NCBI RefSeq assembly: GCF_036373705.1
Contig: NC_089863.1
Location: 33,254,227-33,318,226 of the forward strand
Length of the DNA: 64,000 nucleotides
Direction of reading: 5' to 3'
Source: Amia ocellicauda
Lineage: Eukaryota; Chordata; Actinopteri; Amiiformes; Amiidae
Shown one piece after another: positions 12,255 through 24,152 of the stretch (positions are counted from its first letter, which is position 1; every line of letters begins with the position of its first letter). The translations under genes were made by a program, and so were the position numbers. The notes under the pieces are model-generated. The model made no database searches. It worked only from the letters and a program-made list of their open reading frames with translations, and was not told the origin of the DNA.

Positions 12255-12556
12255 TCAGTACTTCAGACTTTGTTGAGAGCTTATTTCCAGCTCCATCAGA
12301 ATCTTTTGAAGAACTTCAAAGGTGTACTTCAGCTCTGGTGGGTAGCTCAAGTTCAATACGTATGTGAGGCCAAGCAACAAAGGTCCACTCATTTGCAGCG
12401 TCATTAAGATACCGAAGCACTTTCACACCCTCAATTAGATTCCCATCATCCTCGAGGGGTTCCCTGGCATCTGCGCCTTCATGGTTAATCACATAGATTC
12501 CGATGACTGTCTTCTTCTTCTGGGCGACAGCATCGAGATCCTCAATGACGAAATCA
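12255..12556 (-). pseudogene. SAMD3-like multicopy gene, C-terminal exon (frameshifted)
   Basis: Read on the minus strand, this encodes VIGIYVINHEG, then [12 protein letters not shown], then, after a shift of one frame near 12370, [17 protein letters not shown] followed by [13 protein letters not shown], and stops at 12255-12257. These blocks match, from recalled family knowledge, the C-terminus of a large multicopy fish protein family often named sterile alpha motif domain-containing protein 3-like. A single-base deletion separates the two halves. Exons B (12878-12970) and A (13062-13208) of the same pseudogene lie upstream on this strand. The upstream exon edge is uncertain. Confidence 0.72.
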
Positions 12557-12877
12557 ATTTCATTATGTGTTTATATGCCACATATTTGATTAGTAAATCA
12601 GTGAAATGGATCTCAATGAGGAATACAAATAACATACAACTTTAAAACATTTTACATTAGTCAATCTGTAGAAGCTCTTATCCAGAGTGACTTAAGTGCA
12701 CTCAGTGTAGTTTGATAACACTACCATGAGTCAAAAAATCATAACAAGTCCCCTTTGTTAAAACAGAAGCTAGAGACAATTACAGTGTCAAAATACAGTA
12801 CCCACAGTACATTCAGTGAAATGACTAACTTCCAGGTGCAATGCAGCATGAGGGAGAGAAACAATGTGTCCACTTAC

Positions 12878-12970
12878 CAAGTACTCCTTTATGAGCTTTT
12901 CAGGTTCTTCGTTGAGTTAGATGACAAGTGCTTTAAGGATTCAGGCTCTTCAAGTTTAAATGCTGTCATT
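12878..12970 (-). pseudogene. SAMD3-like pseudogene, internal exon
   Basis: On the minus strand an acceptor ttctattctttag is followed by a segment with several in-frame stops that still shows the block LNEEPEKLIKEYL, directly followed by a good donor ttg|gtaagt. The block matches the family position just before the GIYVI region found in the next exon downstream. Stops within the exon (TAA and TGA in the same frame) show that it no longer codes. Confidence 0.65.
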
Positions 12971-13061
12971 CTAAAGAATAGAACATGAAAAATGAACATA
13001 CAAACTTTGAACGTTCTGTAAAAGATATGCAGAAATCTTTCCAAAACCAGATTAAGCACAC

Positions 13062-13208
13062 ATAAGGTCATGACTGCCATTATGTTCCTCATTCTGTGTC
13101 TTGCTGCTCCCCCTTTCATTTTTAACACACTGGTCAGTTTGTCAGAGTGGGCATTCAATTCAGACATAAACTTTGACAGCAAAGGGACAGTGGTGATGCG
13201 AATGAATT
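13062..13208 (-). pseudogene. SAMD3-like pseudogene, upstream exon
   Basis: The minus strand has an acceptor gtatgtgcag, then an open frame reading EFIRITTVPLLSKFMSELN, then a basic and glycine stretch VLKMKGGAARHRMRNIMAVM, and a donor-like TTAT|GTGTGC. The RITTVPL..KFM block is characteristic of the same SAMD3-like family as the two exons downstream. The more N-terminal part of the gene was not found between here and 16 kb, so this copy is 5' truncated or scattered. Confidence 0.68.
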
Positions 13209-16159
13209 CTGCACATACCTAGAACACATTTAGAATAACTCTTTTAGAGCTACTACTGATAGAACAATGGCAGATGTACACATTTTTAATCTTAATTAGC
13301 CCCAAACCATTTCAATACAGCTCATTTCTCAAACTTCAAAGACACTTAGCACAATTAAAAAGCCACAGGTGCAATCTGCTGTAATATTCAGTCCAATTCT
13401 GGTCCTGAAAACTGCCTCTGAAAACAGTACATACAAATATTAAGTACATCCACAGAAAATGTATAAAGAGTGAGACTTTGGAAGGGTAGCTAACTTGTTG
13501 AGCTAGCATGTACCACAGGAATAGTGTTCTGCATTTTCTGTATTTATTATGGAAAAAAAAAAAAAAAAAAAAAGATTTGTTCAGGGTTTATTTACCAGAC
13601 TCTAAAATTGATTCAAATCTGTTATTTTTTAAGTTTTAAATTTGGGGAGGAAACAAAAGTAAAAATTTAGACATGTCTCTTTATTTTCAGCTCTCAAACA
13701 TTGATAATACCATTAAGTATTCAATTAAACAAGTGCGCACTCTGTTGTAACAAAAAAACAAAAAAGAACACAGCAGACAGGGGTTCATCAGGACCAGGGT
13801 TGAGAACCCCTGACCCACATTAAATGCTCAAACTTTATGAAGTGTTTGTTGCATTTATGTGAATTAACCTAATTTATGATATACATATTTAATTTAAAAC
13901 AAGTAAATAACAATACATATTGTTATACTCAACAAATTAAAGTTTATTGTAACAGTGCACAAACAAGTAATCCCAAAGATCACTTACAGTTCAAAGCACC
14001 TCTTCAAATATAGGCCGAACTCTGTTGACTTTGTGCCAAATGACATGGGTCTGTGCGCAAAAACTGTCCCAGTAAGGCAAATTTCTCGGACGCAGTCAGA
14101 ACTGTCAGAGATCAAGCACGCTCAGGGCGGAGAGTTTACGCATATGCACAGAATGATCATTAAAAAAGTCCTTGCGCTGAAGCAAGCCTGTACTATAAAC
14201 AATAGAGGAGCATGGCCAGTGAAAAAGCATGGAGAACTACACACCGAGTTAGTGAACAAAACACCGCCTCTGGGTTGGAGGTGTGAATAACACCAAAAAT
14301 ACCTTGCAGAAAAACCTCTATGAATGACCAAAGCTCATTTAACATGACTGCCTTTAATGTTATGAAGCCTGAAACTGACTTTCTATTTCTAAAATTAACA
14401 CATGACCTCCAATAGCAGTGGTTTGAGTTTTACACTACATAACTAGCCATTGTCATCATTTCAATGGTGCAAGCTCAGACATTATGTATTGTATGTGGCG
14501 CACATTAATAATAAAAATACAAATCAATGTTGGTTTGTCTGACATTGTACATCAAAAACTCTGAATCTTAATGTTAATACAGAAGGTTTTCTTACCAATA
14601 CTTTGAAGAATGTGAATTGATTGCAACCAAGACGCTCCACTTCCGTTTTCAACGGTCCCATGCTAGTCTGCAAGACTGAGCATGTGCAAAGTCGCATGGA
14701 ACGAGTAGAAGGACAATCTTTTTTTAAAGTATAGGGATGCTTTTGCGATTTACATGACTTGGTTATATAGACATTAGACTGCATTATGTAAATTAAATTT
14801 AACTGGGGGAATTAACCCTGGCAAACATGCATGTATTGAATAATTTCAACAGAAGTTGAGTAATTAATACAAACAACAGCCCAATTTCATTTTTTTGAGT
14901 GCAGACCAGGAAACAATCTTCACCTGTACTGTAATTCTGTTGTCTTTCTATTGTTTCTGTACATATTAAAAATACTTCTAACACAAGACTGGCTGGAGTG
15001 TTTTATATGTGGTTTTATTTACAACATATGGTGGGAAATATTAATTATAAAGATCTACAGTATAAAACAATTTGTTCGTCTACCCCCAGTTGATCGATCG
15101 CTAGAATCCCTTCCACCCCCTGCCCCACACTGACCCCTTTATTTGACTTTCTCCCCTGCCCACCAGAAACTCTGTACATGTGCCTGGTAAGATATGATCC
15201 AAAGACACTTAAATTCAAAACAAAAGGTGAAAAGATGTTACATGAGAGCAGAGCTACAGGTGAAGTATCAACATACTCAGAGTCTTCCTTAAAGCATGCT
15301 TAAAAAAGAAAAAATGATTCTCTTAAAACCATGAATGCCAAAACCTTAAGTGTAACACATGCAATCTCTAAAATTACAGTTTTATATGTCTTTATTTGTC
15401 TGGAAGCAGGAGTGAAAAAGAATCAACAATCAACAAGTGTGCAGAGTGTGGGCAATTGCATAAGCTAGTGATTACTCAAAGATGCCTCTTCTTAGTACAC
15501 CCTAAATACAATCCTGATCAAGGTCTCTGTGCATGTAACAATTCTTCGGTAACACTTTAGTTTAAGTATCCATTATAAACAATCTATTAACATGTAATTC
15601 AATATGTTATGAATTGTTATATGCTATTATTACAAATTATACATATATTATTATACATTTCTTATTATTATGCTATAATACATTATTTTTAATAACATAC
15701 ATTATAACATATTATAACATGCCATTTACACATCAGCATTAATTTATTATCATAATTTGTCGTCATTTATTAGCTTCTATAAAACATTGTATAATGCTAT
15801 TCAATTACATAAACTATAAGAATACTACTTTATATGTTATAGCGCTACTTATAAGGATGCTTATCACTACCATTTATAAATTAATGTATCTGTAACTGAT
15901 GTATCTCTAAATTATGATATGTTTTATTACAATTCTATTCTAATTATGAAAATCATAATCATTATGATAAATTGAACTGTCTATTTGCATATTTCTCATT
16001 ACATCTCATGGGCCAGCTAGCATTAAAGGGCCAGCAGGAAGCGCGCATGACCAGAGGAGCATGTTGTGTACAAACATATACATATGTATGTGCTTCAAAG
16101 GATATTGTCTTTTCCTGAAACATTTTATATATATGCCACTATATTTGAATGCTGATATA
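13209..16159. other. Gene-poor stretch
   Basis: I see no supportable gene. A poly(A) run lies at about 13552-13574. Open frames of 86-111 codons (13955-14290 plus, 14524-14784 minus) lack recognisable motifs or splice context. At 15205-15540 there is a stretch that is repeated in diverged form at 58170-58515. From about 15549 an AT-rich region begins ggtaacactttagttta, a motif seen at the ends of several fish DNA elements, with many attataa-type words but no clear partner end. Confidence 0.45.
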
Positions 16160-16498
16160 CAGTGAGGGAAAAAAGTATTTGATCCCCTGCTGATTTTGTA
16201 CGTTTGCCCACTGACAAAGAATTGATCAGTCTATATTTTTAATGCTAGGTGTATTTTAACAGTGAAAGACAGAATAACAACAACAAAAATCCAGAAAAAC
16301 GCAATTCAAAAAAGTTATACATTGATTTGCATGTTAATGAGGGAAATACGTTTTTGACCCCTTCGACTTAGTACTTGGTGGCAAAAACCCTTGTTGGCAA
16401 TCACAGAGGTCAGACATTTCTTGTAGTTGGCCACCAGGTTTGCACGCATCTCAGGAGGGATTTTGTCCCACTCCTCTTTGCAGATCCTCTCCAAGTCA

Positions 16499-17360
16499 TT
16501 AAGGTTTCGAGGCTGACGTTTGGCAATTCAAACCTTCAGCTCCCTCCACAGATTTTCTAGACTGGCTAGGCCACTCCAGGACCTTAATGTGCTTCTTCTT
16601 GAGCCACTCCTTTGTTGCCTTGGCTGTGTGTTTTGGGTCATTGTCATGCTGGAATACCCATCCACAACCCATTTTCAATGCCCTGGCTGAGGGAAGGAGG
16701 TTCTCACCTAAGATTTGACGGTACATGGCCCTGTCCATCGTCCCTTTGTTGCGGTGCTGTTGTCCTGTCCCCTTAGCAGAAAAACATCCCCAAAGCATAA
16801 TGTTTCCACCTCCATGTTTGACGGTGGGGATGGTGTTCTTGGGGTCATTCCTCCTCCTCCAAACACTGCGAGTTGAGTTGATGCCAAAGAGCTCGATTTT
16901 GGTCTCATCTGACCACAACACTTTCACCCAGTTCTCCTCTGAATCATTCAGATGTTGGCAAACTTCAGACGGGCCTGTACATGTGCTTTCTTGAGCAGGG
17001 GGGCCTTGCGGGCGCTGCAGTATTTCAGTCCTTCACGGCATAGTTTGTTACCAATTGTTTTCTTGGTGACTATGGTCCCAGCTGCCTTGAGATCATTAAC
17101 AAGATCCTCCCGTGTAGTTCTGGGCTGATTCCTCACTATTCTCATGATCATTGAAACTCCATGAGGTGAGATCTTGCATGGAGCCCCAGACCAAGGGAGA
17201 CTGACAGTTATTTTGTGTTTCTTCCATTTGCGAATAATCGCACCAACTGTTGTCACCTTCTCACCAAGCTGCTTGGCGGTGGTCTTGTAGCCCATTCCAG
17301 CCTTGTGTAGGTCTACAGTCTTGTCCCTGACATCCTTGGACAGCTCTTTGGTCTTGGCCA
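16499..17360 (-). pseudogene. Tc1-like transposase, frameshifted and internally deleted
   Basis: The minus-strand frame begins [13 protein letters not shown] (about 17358), but the codon where the family start ATG is expected reads GTG. The helix-turn-helix DNA-binding region follows (about 16980-17330). A one-base loss near 16945 shifts the frame. The catalytic part continues with [12 protein letters not shown] and [12 protein letters not shown]. Near 16560 a deletion removes the segment that normally carries the third catalytic acidic residue (between WPSQS and the NLW block), so the enzyme cannot be active. Confidence 0.88.
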
Positions 17361-17394
17361 CGGTGGAGAGTTTGGAATCTGATTGATTGATTGC

Positions 17395-17503
17395 TTCTGT
17401 GGACAGGTGTCTTTTATACAGGTAACGAGCTGAGATTAGGAGCACTCCCTTTAAGAGAGTGCTCCTAATCTCAGCTCGTTACCTGTATAAAAGACACCTG
17501 GGA
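17395..17503. repeat. 48-bp perfect-type inverted repeat upstream of transposase
   Basis: The sequence caggtgtcttttatacaggt and onward through gagcactccctt is followed after a minimal loop by its reverse complement. It would form a long hairpin just upstream of the transposase start in the Tc1 element. It is part of the element and is probably a family feature. Confidence 0.8.
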
Positions 17504-17731
17504 GCCAGAAATCTTGCTGATTGATAGGGGATCAAATACTTATTTCACTCATTAACATGCAAATCAATGTATAACTTTTTTGAAATGCGTTTTTCTGGTT
17601 TTTTTTTGTTGTTATTCTGTCTCTCACTGTTAAAATACACCTACCATTAAAATTATAGACTGATCATTTCTTTGTCAGTGGGCAAACGTACAAAATCAGC
17701 AGGGGATCAAATACTTTTTTCCCTCACTGTA

Positions 17732-19443
17732 TGTAATATTTTAGCTCTGTGATCAATATAGAGACAAGACTGGATGTTGAATTTATTATAGGCAGTCATA
17801 TTTACGTGATCAATGTCATTTGTCATACTAAGTAGCGACATGAAATAAATTAAATAAGTGTACTCTCTATTTCATATAGCCTCGATATAGTGAACCGTTT
17901 CATTTATTTCCTATTTGTATATCTAGGGATGTGGTTGTGTAATTATCCAAGTGATGCAGATATAGAGTAAAGCTTACATTGTGTTTATCAGATGGAGATG
18001 CTTGTGGAACGGGGCGTGTGATGGTTTAACACAGGGCAAAAGAAGACTATATTTAGGGAAGTGGAGTGCTTGTATAAACAACAATAGTGATTGTGGTGAA
18101 GAGGCAAATGTGTTGGAGGGACATGATTATGGAACTGGACAATTGGACAATTGGTGTAAATTAAAGATTTTTATTTAAATCAAATAATTTCTACACTGCT
18201 GGGGCTGACTCTAGCACAATATCTATCTATCGCTAAATCTCTGTCTCTATAACTATCTCTAAATCTATATCTCTGTCTAACTCGCTAGATTACGCCAAGG
18301 TCACTACTGAAGGCCGGATACAAACATTCCCCCTGAAACCCCGAAGCCGAAGGAAGAGCACTTAGCCCCAACAAACGAAACTGTTTTACTGACTCCTCTG
18401 GGTCAGGCACTACAAAAAGAACACGCTCAACTTTCCTTCCCGTTTCCAAACCATCTTCTCATTCTAGACAGTGTGGCAGGTCCTCTCTCTGCATTGACCA
18501 AAGAAGAGTCTACTTTCAAAATATTGTGACTCCTCTACCCACACAGCTTGATCTTATCAAAAACACATTTCTAAATATCTTGCAAAATAGACCATGCAGA
18601 CACTGACAGACACATCCCCTCCTAGGGTACGTATTACAGTTTCTCACAATCATTTGCACACTAAAACTGGATTAGTGAACACAATAACGCAATCCATTAG
18701 TTTAGGTACCTAAAGAACAAAACAACAAAACAACAAAATATTCACTTGTTTTCACACAAATGTCAGATTCATTAAACCATTTTGTTAAAGCCAACAGTTC
18801 TCATCATAAAACACAACCTGTACCAGTGACACCTCAAGTGTTCAGGTAGAAAACGCTGCCATTCAATATACCAAACTCCAATCACTAAGACTCAACACTA
18901 TTATAGTTTTTCACAGCCATTTACACAAGTTTCCTGAAATTATGCTACATTTTCTCAAAACTGTAAATGCAAAACAAAAAACCCCACAGGATACTGGCCA
19001 AACCTCAGACAAAATGAGACACTCTATTCCAGGGAGTGCCCAAAGTCTGGTTTGTATACTTTGAAATGTGCCAAAGGGTGCCAATGATTAATTAGGGATA
19101 TAAAAGTTCATACAATAAACAACAACCAATATTTGTATTTATTTTATTGTTGTAATTAAGTTATTGAGCAAACATGCCAACAAAACAAACCACAATACAG
19201 AAAAATCTAAAAACTATAGACAGATAGAACCATCCCACCAACCCGCCACCTGCATCCACTGCCAACCTCCCCCAACCCCCCCCTTATCCCTCTGTAGTCT
19301 GGAGAGCAAGTGCAGCTCCAGTCTGCTAACGGGAGTCTGCTGCAGAGTATGTAGCTGAATGAAGCAAGAAACATAATCTTCCCCAAAAAGATGATAAATA
19401 TGCAGGTTCCATTTTTGCTCAAAGATTATTGTCAATTTACATA
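17732..19443. other. No gene seen; possible element remnant
   Basis: This stretch has a TCTA/CTAAATC-rich low-complexity run (about 18215-18290). Two related phrases, tacagtttctcacaatcatttgcaca (about 18647) and tatagtttttcacagccatttacaca (about 18903), suggest a decayed repeat family. Small frames near 19164-19471 run through a C-rich stretch and show no domain. Confidence 0.4.
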
Positions 19444-20339
19444 CACCGATCACCCATAACATTATGACCACCTGCCTAATATTGGGTAGGTCCCCCTTTT
19501 GCCGCCAAAACAGCCCTGACCCGTTGAGGCATGGACTCCACTAGACCTCACAAGACCAACTCGTTGTTGTGTTCCTCAACCATTCCTGAACCATTTGCTT
19601 AGGTAGGTGGTACATGTCAAAGTAACATCCACATGAATGGGACCCAGGGTTCCCAGCAGAACATTGCCCAAAGCATCACACTGCCTCCGCCGGCTTGCCT
19701 TCTTCCCCATAGTGCATCCTGGTGCCATGTGTTTTCCAGGTAAGCGACGCACACGCACCTAGCCATCCACGTGATGTAAAAGAAAACGTGATTCATCAGA
19801 CCAGGCCACCTTCTTCCATTGCTCCATGGTCCAGTAGTCTGCGGCTTCGCAGCCCCATACGCAACAAACTGTGATGCACTGTGTGTTCTGACACCTTTCT
19901 ATGAGAACTAGCATTCACTTTTTCAGCAATTTGAGCTACAGTAGCTCGTCTGTTGGATCGGACCACACTGGCCAGCCTTCGCTCCCCATGTGCATCAATG
20001 AGCCTTGGCTGCCCATGACCCTGTTCCCGGTTCACTGCTTTTCCTTCCTTGGACCACTTTTGATAGGTACTGACCACTGCAGACTGGGAACACCCCACAA
20101 GAGCTGCAGTTTTGGAGATGCTCTGACCCAGCCGTCTAGCCATCACAATTTGGCCCTGGTCAAAGTCGCTCAGATCCTTAAGCTTGCCCATTTTTCCTGC
20201 TTCTAACACATCAATTTTGAGGACAAAATGTTCACTTGCTGCCTAATATATCCCACCCACTGACAGGTGCCATGATAACGATATTATCAGTGTTATTCAC
20301 TTCACCTGTCAGTGGTCATAATGTTATGGCTGATCGGTG
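19444..20339 (-). mobile_element. Tc1/mariner element, internally deleted
   Basis: The ends CACCGATCACCCATAACATT and its inverse ending at 20339 are flanked by TA (19442-19443 and 20340-20341). Only about 0.9 kb remains of the roughly 1.3-1.4 kb expected. The transposase is on the minus strand, with parts missing both centrally and at the C-terminus. Confidence 0.92.
19576..20209 (-). pseudogene. Tc1-like transposase fragment
   Basis: The minus-strand N-terminus (19796-20209) reads [40 protein letters not shown] and [18 protein letters not shown], the paired-like DNA-binding half of a Tc1 transposase. The frame then runs into a deletion. A second piece (19576-19760) in another frame preserves VRVRRLPGKHMAPGCTMG, part of the early catalytic domain. 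The last part of the DDE core is absent. This is a dead copy. Confidence 0.85.
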
Positions 20340-20341
20340 TA

Positions 20342-22480
20342 TATACATAAAGCACATACACATTGATATCCAAAGATAACTCAGATATCAGATGATGTGG
20401 CATGTTTTTATTGACCCTGCAGTGTCTCAAACAGCCTTTATCATGTATTTATTTATTTATTTATTTATTTAAGTATTTATTACTTCTTATTATTTAGAAT
20501 AAAATGTAAAACAATCTCTCTCAATGATTTCCCTACTTCTGTCTTTTTTTGATCCATTGTGATCAATTTCTTCTCTAATTACATATTATTCTGACAAAGA
20601 ATTTTGGAAACTTTGTCATTTTTATCTTGTTTTTCCTTGATTCGACTACTTTATGTTACCTGGGAGTCCAGACAGGATCCCACTCTGCCTTTTCTATTTA
20701 AACATTTTTTAATTTATCTTGTAGGAATTCACATATAGACACGTATTGTAATGCCATTATAACAATCCTATCTTGCCAACGATGGGGCAAATCATTGTAC
20801 TTACACAGTACCTCCGGTTCCGTCTGGCTTTTGACTGCCACTAACACTGGCCTTAGCGTACAAGGATTTCCTTGCGTAACATGGGGCTCAGTAGGCCTTG
20901 TCGTGCCTTTCAGTTCCCTCGGCATCACTCCCCGCAGATCTGTCTCAACCTGGGGTTCTCCCTACTGAGAACCTCCGCTGTACAGTCAACCTTTACATTT
21001 GTTTTACCTCTACTTTTCCACAGGTTCTCTTTAAATTACAATCTGAGAGCCTCAAAAAATCCAGAGATAAATCTAACTATGAAAGGGTGGTAGAATAAAA
21101 AGATACTTCTCTTATCATAGATAAACAGAAGCGGTGAGAGGAATTAAGAAAGGGTGTATCCTTCACTAATAAATCCACTTTGCCAAGTCTGCACACGTCA
21201 TTATTTCTAATATCAATACAAAATATGATACAGTTTATATTAAACATTAATAATGGCTCTACAACTTTGTGTTAAAATAGATTAATAGATCTATAGATTA
21301 AACAACACGTTTAATCTCAAATAATAACTGAAGCCCAAGCACAGTGTTAATCTGTATAGATTTAAACACTGCTGTTTAGGAATAGAGCGCTTCTGTGAAT
21401 TAATAAATGCCTGGCATTTAACTATTAAACACTTCACACGTTCTTGGGTTTTACAGTGGAGGAAACCACAGAGCCAAACAGTGCAAAGACTTATGCCAAA
21501 TGTACCATGGTAATCGTTCATAAGGGACCACTATAATTATTATAAAGCCTTTCTACAGTCCTCATTATGGAGACTATATTGATGTATCAGTCATGCACGA
21601 TTGAACATTATTTAAGATGGATTTATTTATTTACAATAATATATCAAAGATCTGAATCTGGCTAACTTATTGTAGTCTCGGTCTCACTACTAGGGCTCTG
21701 ACTTCTCCAGCTTTCTCTCAAGCGTTTCTCTCATAAAACACATTTCATTTCAGTGCAGATCACATCTGTCTCACTCCAATTCATATCCAGGCTGAAGTGA
21801 CTGTGTAACAATATAATGCACTGACATCATCTATTCAATAAATGCCAGTCTGCAATCTCTCTCTCTCTCTCTGAATAAACTTGATACTCAGCAAATACTC
21901 TGACATTTGTGTAGATTCTGTATTCTCTGTATTCAAGCTAGTGTCTCCTCTCCTCCCCAGGCAGCAGCGGCAGCAGGGGCATCGCAAGGGGGTAGGCATC
22001 ACAGACCGGGCCCCTGAGCTGGACAAAACACCATCAACACCCCCACACCCCATTGTAGAAAACACCGTACTATTATTACACCACAAGCAAGATATATCCC
22101 AAGCTGGCTTTAGACAGCTGGTTTACACTTTCAGATGGGAATAGCTGATAGTGATAGAATTAAACACAAGGACATTCAAAATGGGAAATGTTCTTTAAAG
22201 GGAGTTAATAAGCACTGAAATAAAAGTTTTAAAACAACCAAGTGAACACAAAAACTGTCTATCAAAAACTAAGGATGGACAAATCCTGGTGAGGTCTGAA
22301 TACCAACACCCATGTTGGTTTTGAACTACGTTCTGCTAGCTGGGCTCGGCACTCCTTGTCTGAAATAGTAAATCAATATACAACAATTTAATCTATTTAT
22401 AGTGTGCACAGTATGCAGTGTATTCAACAACTCCTTTAATGTCCCATCTGCCCCTTTGTAAGTAATAACTTGGGTAGTAA
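20342..22480. other. Gene-poor stretch
   Basis: No gene is supported. There is a TTTA tetranucleotide run at about 20447-20475 and a CT run at 21856-21872. Frames at 21881-22144 (plus) and 21835-22086 (minus) are short, without recognisable motifs or splice sites. Confidence 0.45.
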
Positions 22481-22499
22481 CTCAGTCGTGAGACAGGTA

Positions 22500-23160
22500 T
22501 GACAAATCAATTTAGAGACATCTTTAATTCATTTAACGCTAGCTGCACATATTTCAAGATATCTTCAAATAATTTAAAATTACATTTAGAGATATCGCTA
22601 AATGATTTGCAGATATCTTTAAATGATTTAGAGATATCTGCAAATGACTTCCGGTTCTCAAACCTGTCCTGCAGGACCACCTACCCTGCTGGTTTGTGTT
22701 CCAACCAAGCTTTCAATTACTTAATTGAACCCTTAATTTAACTAATAATTTCCTAAATCACAGCCTTTAAATTATGTTTAACAAAAATTGTATAAATACA
22801 TTATTAAGGAACCAACTTTTTATCAGTTATACAATTTAAAGAGTCAAAAGTAATCAAATGACTTCAATTAAGGGTTCAATTAAGTAATTGAGTGCTCGGT
22901 TGGAACAAACGCCAGCAGGGCCAGTGGTCCTGCAGGACAGGAGAGTGAAACCCTGCTCTGATCATTTCGAGATCCCGCAGCACTTCCTGTATGCGGCCCA
23001 GGATTATCACTTCCTGTTTACAGTTCATTTATTTCTATGTATCTGAAGGAAACAGGAATTGATAATCTCAGGCCGGATACAGGAAGTCATTGACAGAGAT
23101 CTCTAAATGATTGAGAGATATCTCGAAATGAATAGGAAGTCATTAGCAGATATATCCGAG
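22500..23160. repeat. Foldback region built on repeated AGATATCT words
   Basis: Palindromic words agatatct / gagatatct recur with a spacing of about 20 bp and a linking aaatgattt (22555-22645, again 23090-23155). Two inverted structures lie inside. First, 22655-22955: caaacctgtcctgcaggaccac and ttcaattacttaattgaaccc on the left are mirrored on the right. Second, 22983-23078: acttcctgtatgcggccca and gattatcacttcctgtt pair with aacaggaattgataatc and ggccggatacaggaagt. This looks like MITE or foldback elements, one nested in another. No coding sequence. Confidence 0.72.
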
Positions 23161-23224
23161 TGATAATCTGGCTTCCCACAGCTGTCTGTCTTCTCTGGCT
23201 GGTTGAGGCTCTTTTTCCCCCGCA

Positions 23225-23500
23225 TAGCGGGACATGTGACACAAGATGGCGGTAGGGAGCGCAGGATCGCACTGCGGGACTTGGCTGTTTGACCCTGTCT
23301 GGATTATTAATGCTTGGTGTTTTGGTGGGGAAAGACCTCGACACGCATTTCCCAAAATCCATATTTATATTTAATAAACTTTTCCTTGTAGAAACAATAG
23401 CAGCTGTAATATATTCTAATTATAAGTCTCGTCGAGTAAACAAACCAAGTTCAACTATGACGTCAGAGACGCGCTTTAACCCGCCGCACAGGATGTGGAT
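23225..23500 (+). promoter_or_regulatory. Candidate promoter of the MROH-family gene
   Basis: A GC-richer island upstream of the first coding exon contains caagatggcggta (about 23243, YY1-like core) and a perfect cyclic-AMP response element TGACGTCA at 23458-23465, followed by a CpG-bearing stretch (gagacgcgctttaacccgccg). A non-coding first exon spliced to the acceptor tttaatttag (about 24041-24050) just before ATG 24076 would fit. The transcription start is inferred. Confidence 0.4.
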
Positions 23501-24152
23501 TCAGTGCATTGTGGACCCGCACGGAAGCAGCCGTATGAGTATGAATTAGCAATGCAAATTTGCAAATGAGTTTCTGTTAAGATGAAATGGTCATCGATCA
23601 CTTTATGAATCTGCTTATTTAGATGTGAGTCCCATAGGCTGTACTGAATAATAGTGTTGAACTTAATATAAGACACATTTCATATTGTGTACAATAGACA
23701 CTTTGGTCGTGAGGCTTTTGTTTTAGTGTATTTGTGTCAAACCTGACATCGTGTTTGCCTGCTTACTGGATACATTAACAATATTGCGATGCGTGCATCT
23801 CTTCCCTTGCAATGGAAACTGTCTTTGAACATTGGGATTCATATTTGAGTTGTCCATACTGAACTGTATAACACTGCTTTCTTTTATTTTAAATACTGTT
23901 ATTATTGTTTAAAAATACACTTTATAATTCTTTGACTTGATTTTCTTCACTCTAATGCACCAATTGTCAGCATACTGTGCTTATTCACACAAAATAATAC
24001 AATCAATAAAGTGAAATTAAATGTAACCCAGAATTCTTCTGTTTTAATTTAGTATCAGTACAACTCCGATTCAAGATGGATCATTTTGAGGCATTAGGTG
24101 AGTTGTCTATTTGTTTTGAGTCCTTTTACTGATTCATAATAATAAATAAATA

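Larger units (their letters stand above)
16160..17729 (-). mobile_element. Tc1/mariner element, full length, inactive
   Basis: The ends CAGTGAGGGAAAAAAGTATT and its inverse (17710-17729) are flanked by TA at 16158-16159 and 17730-17731. The terminal inverted repeats extend about 185-190 bp. Length is 1.57 kb, as expected for a Tc1-like element. It encodes a broken transposase on the minus strand. A second copy of this family's end lies at 48601-48741. Confidence 0.93.

Noticed and set aside
13955..14290. 111-codon plus-strand frame
   Set aside because: No recognisable motif, no splice context and composition typical of chance frames; overlaps an equally long frame on the other strand.
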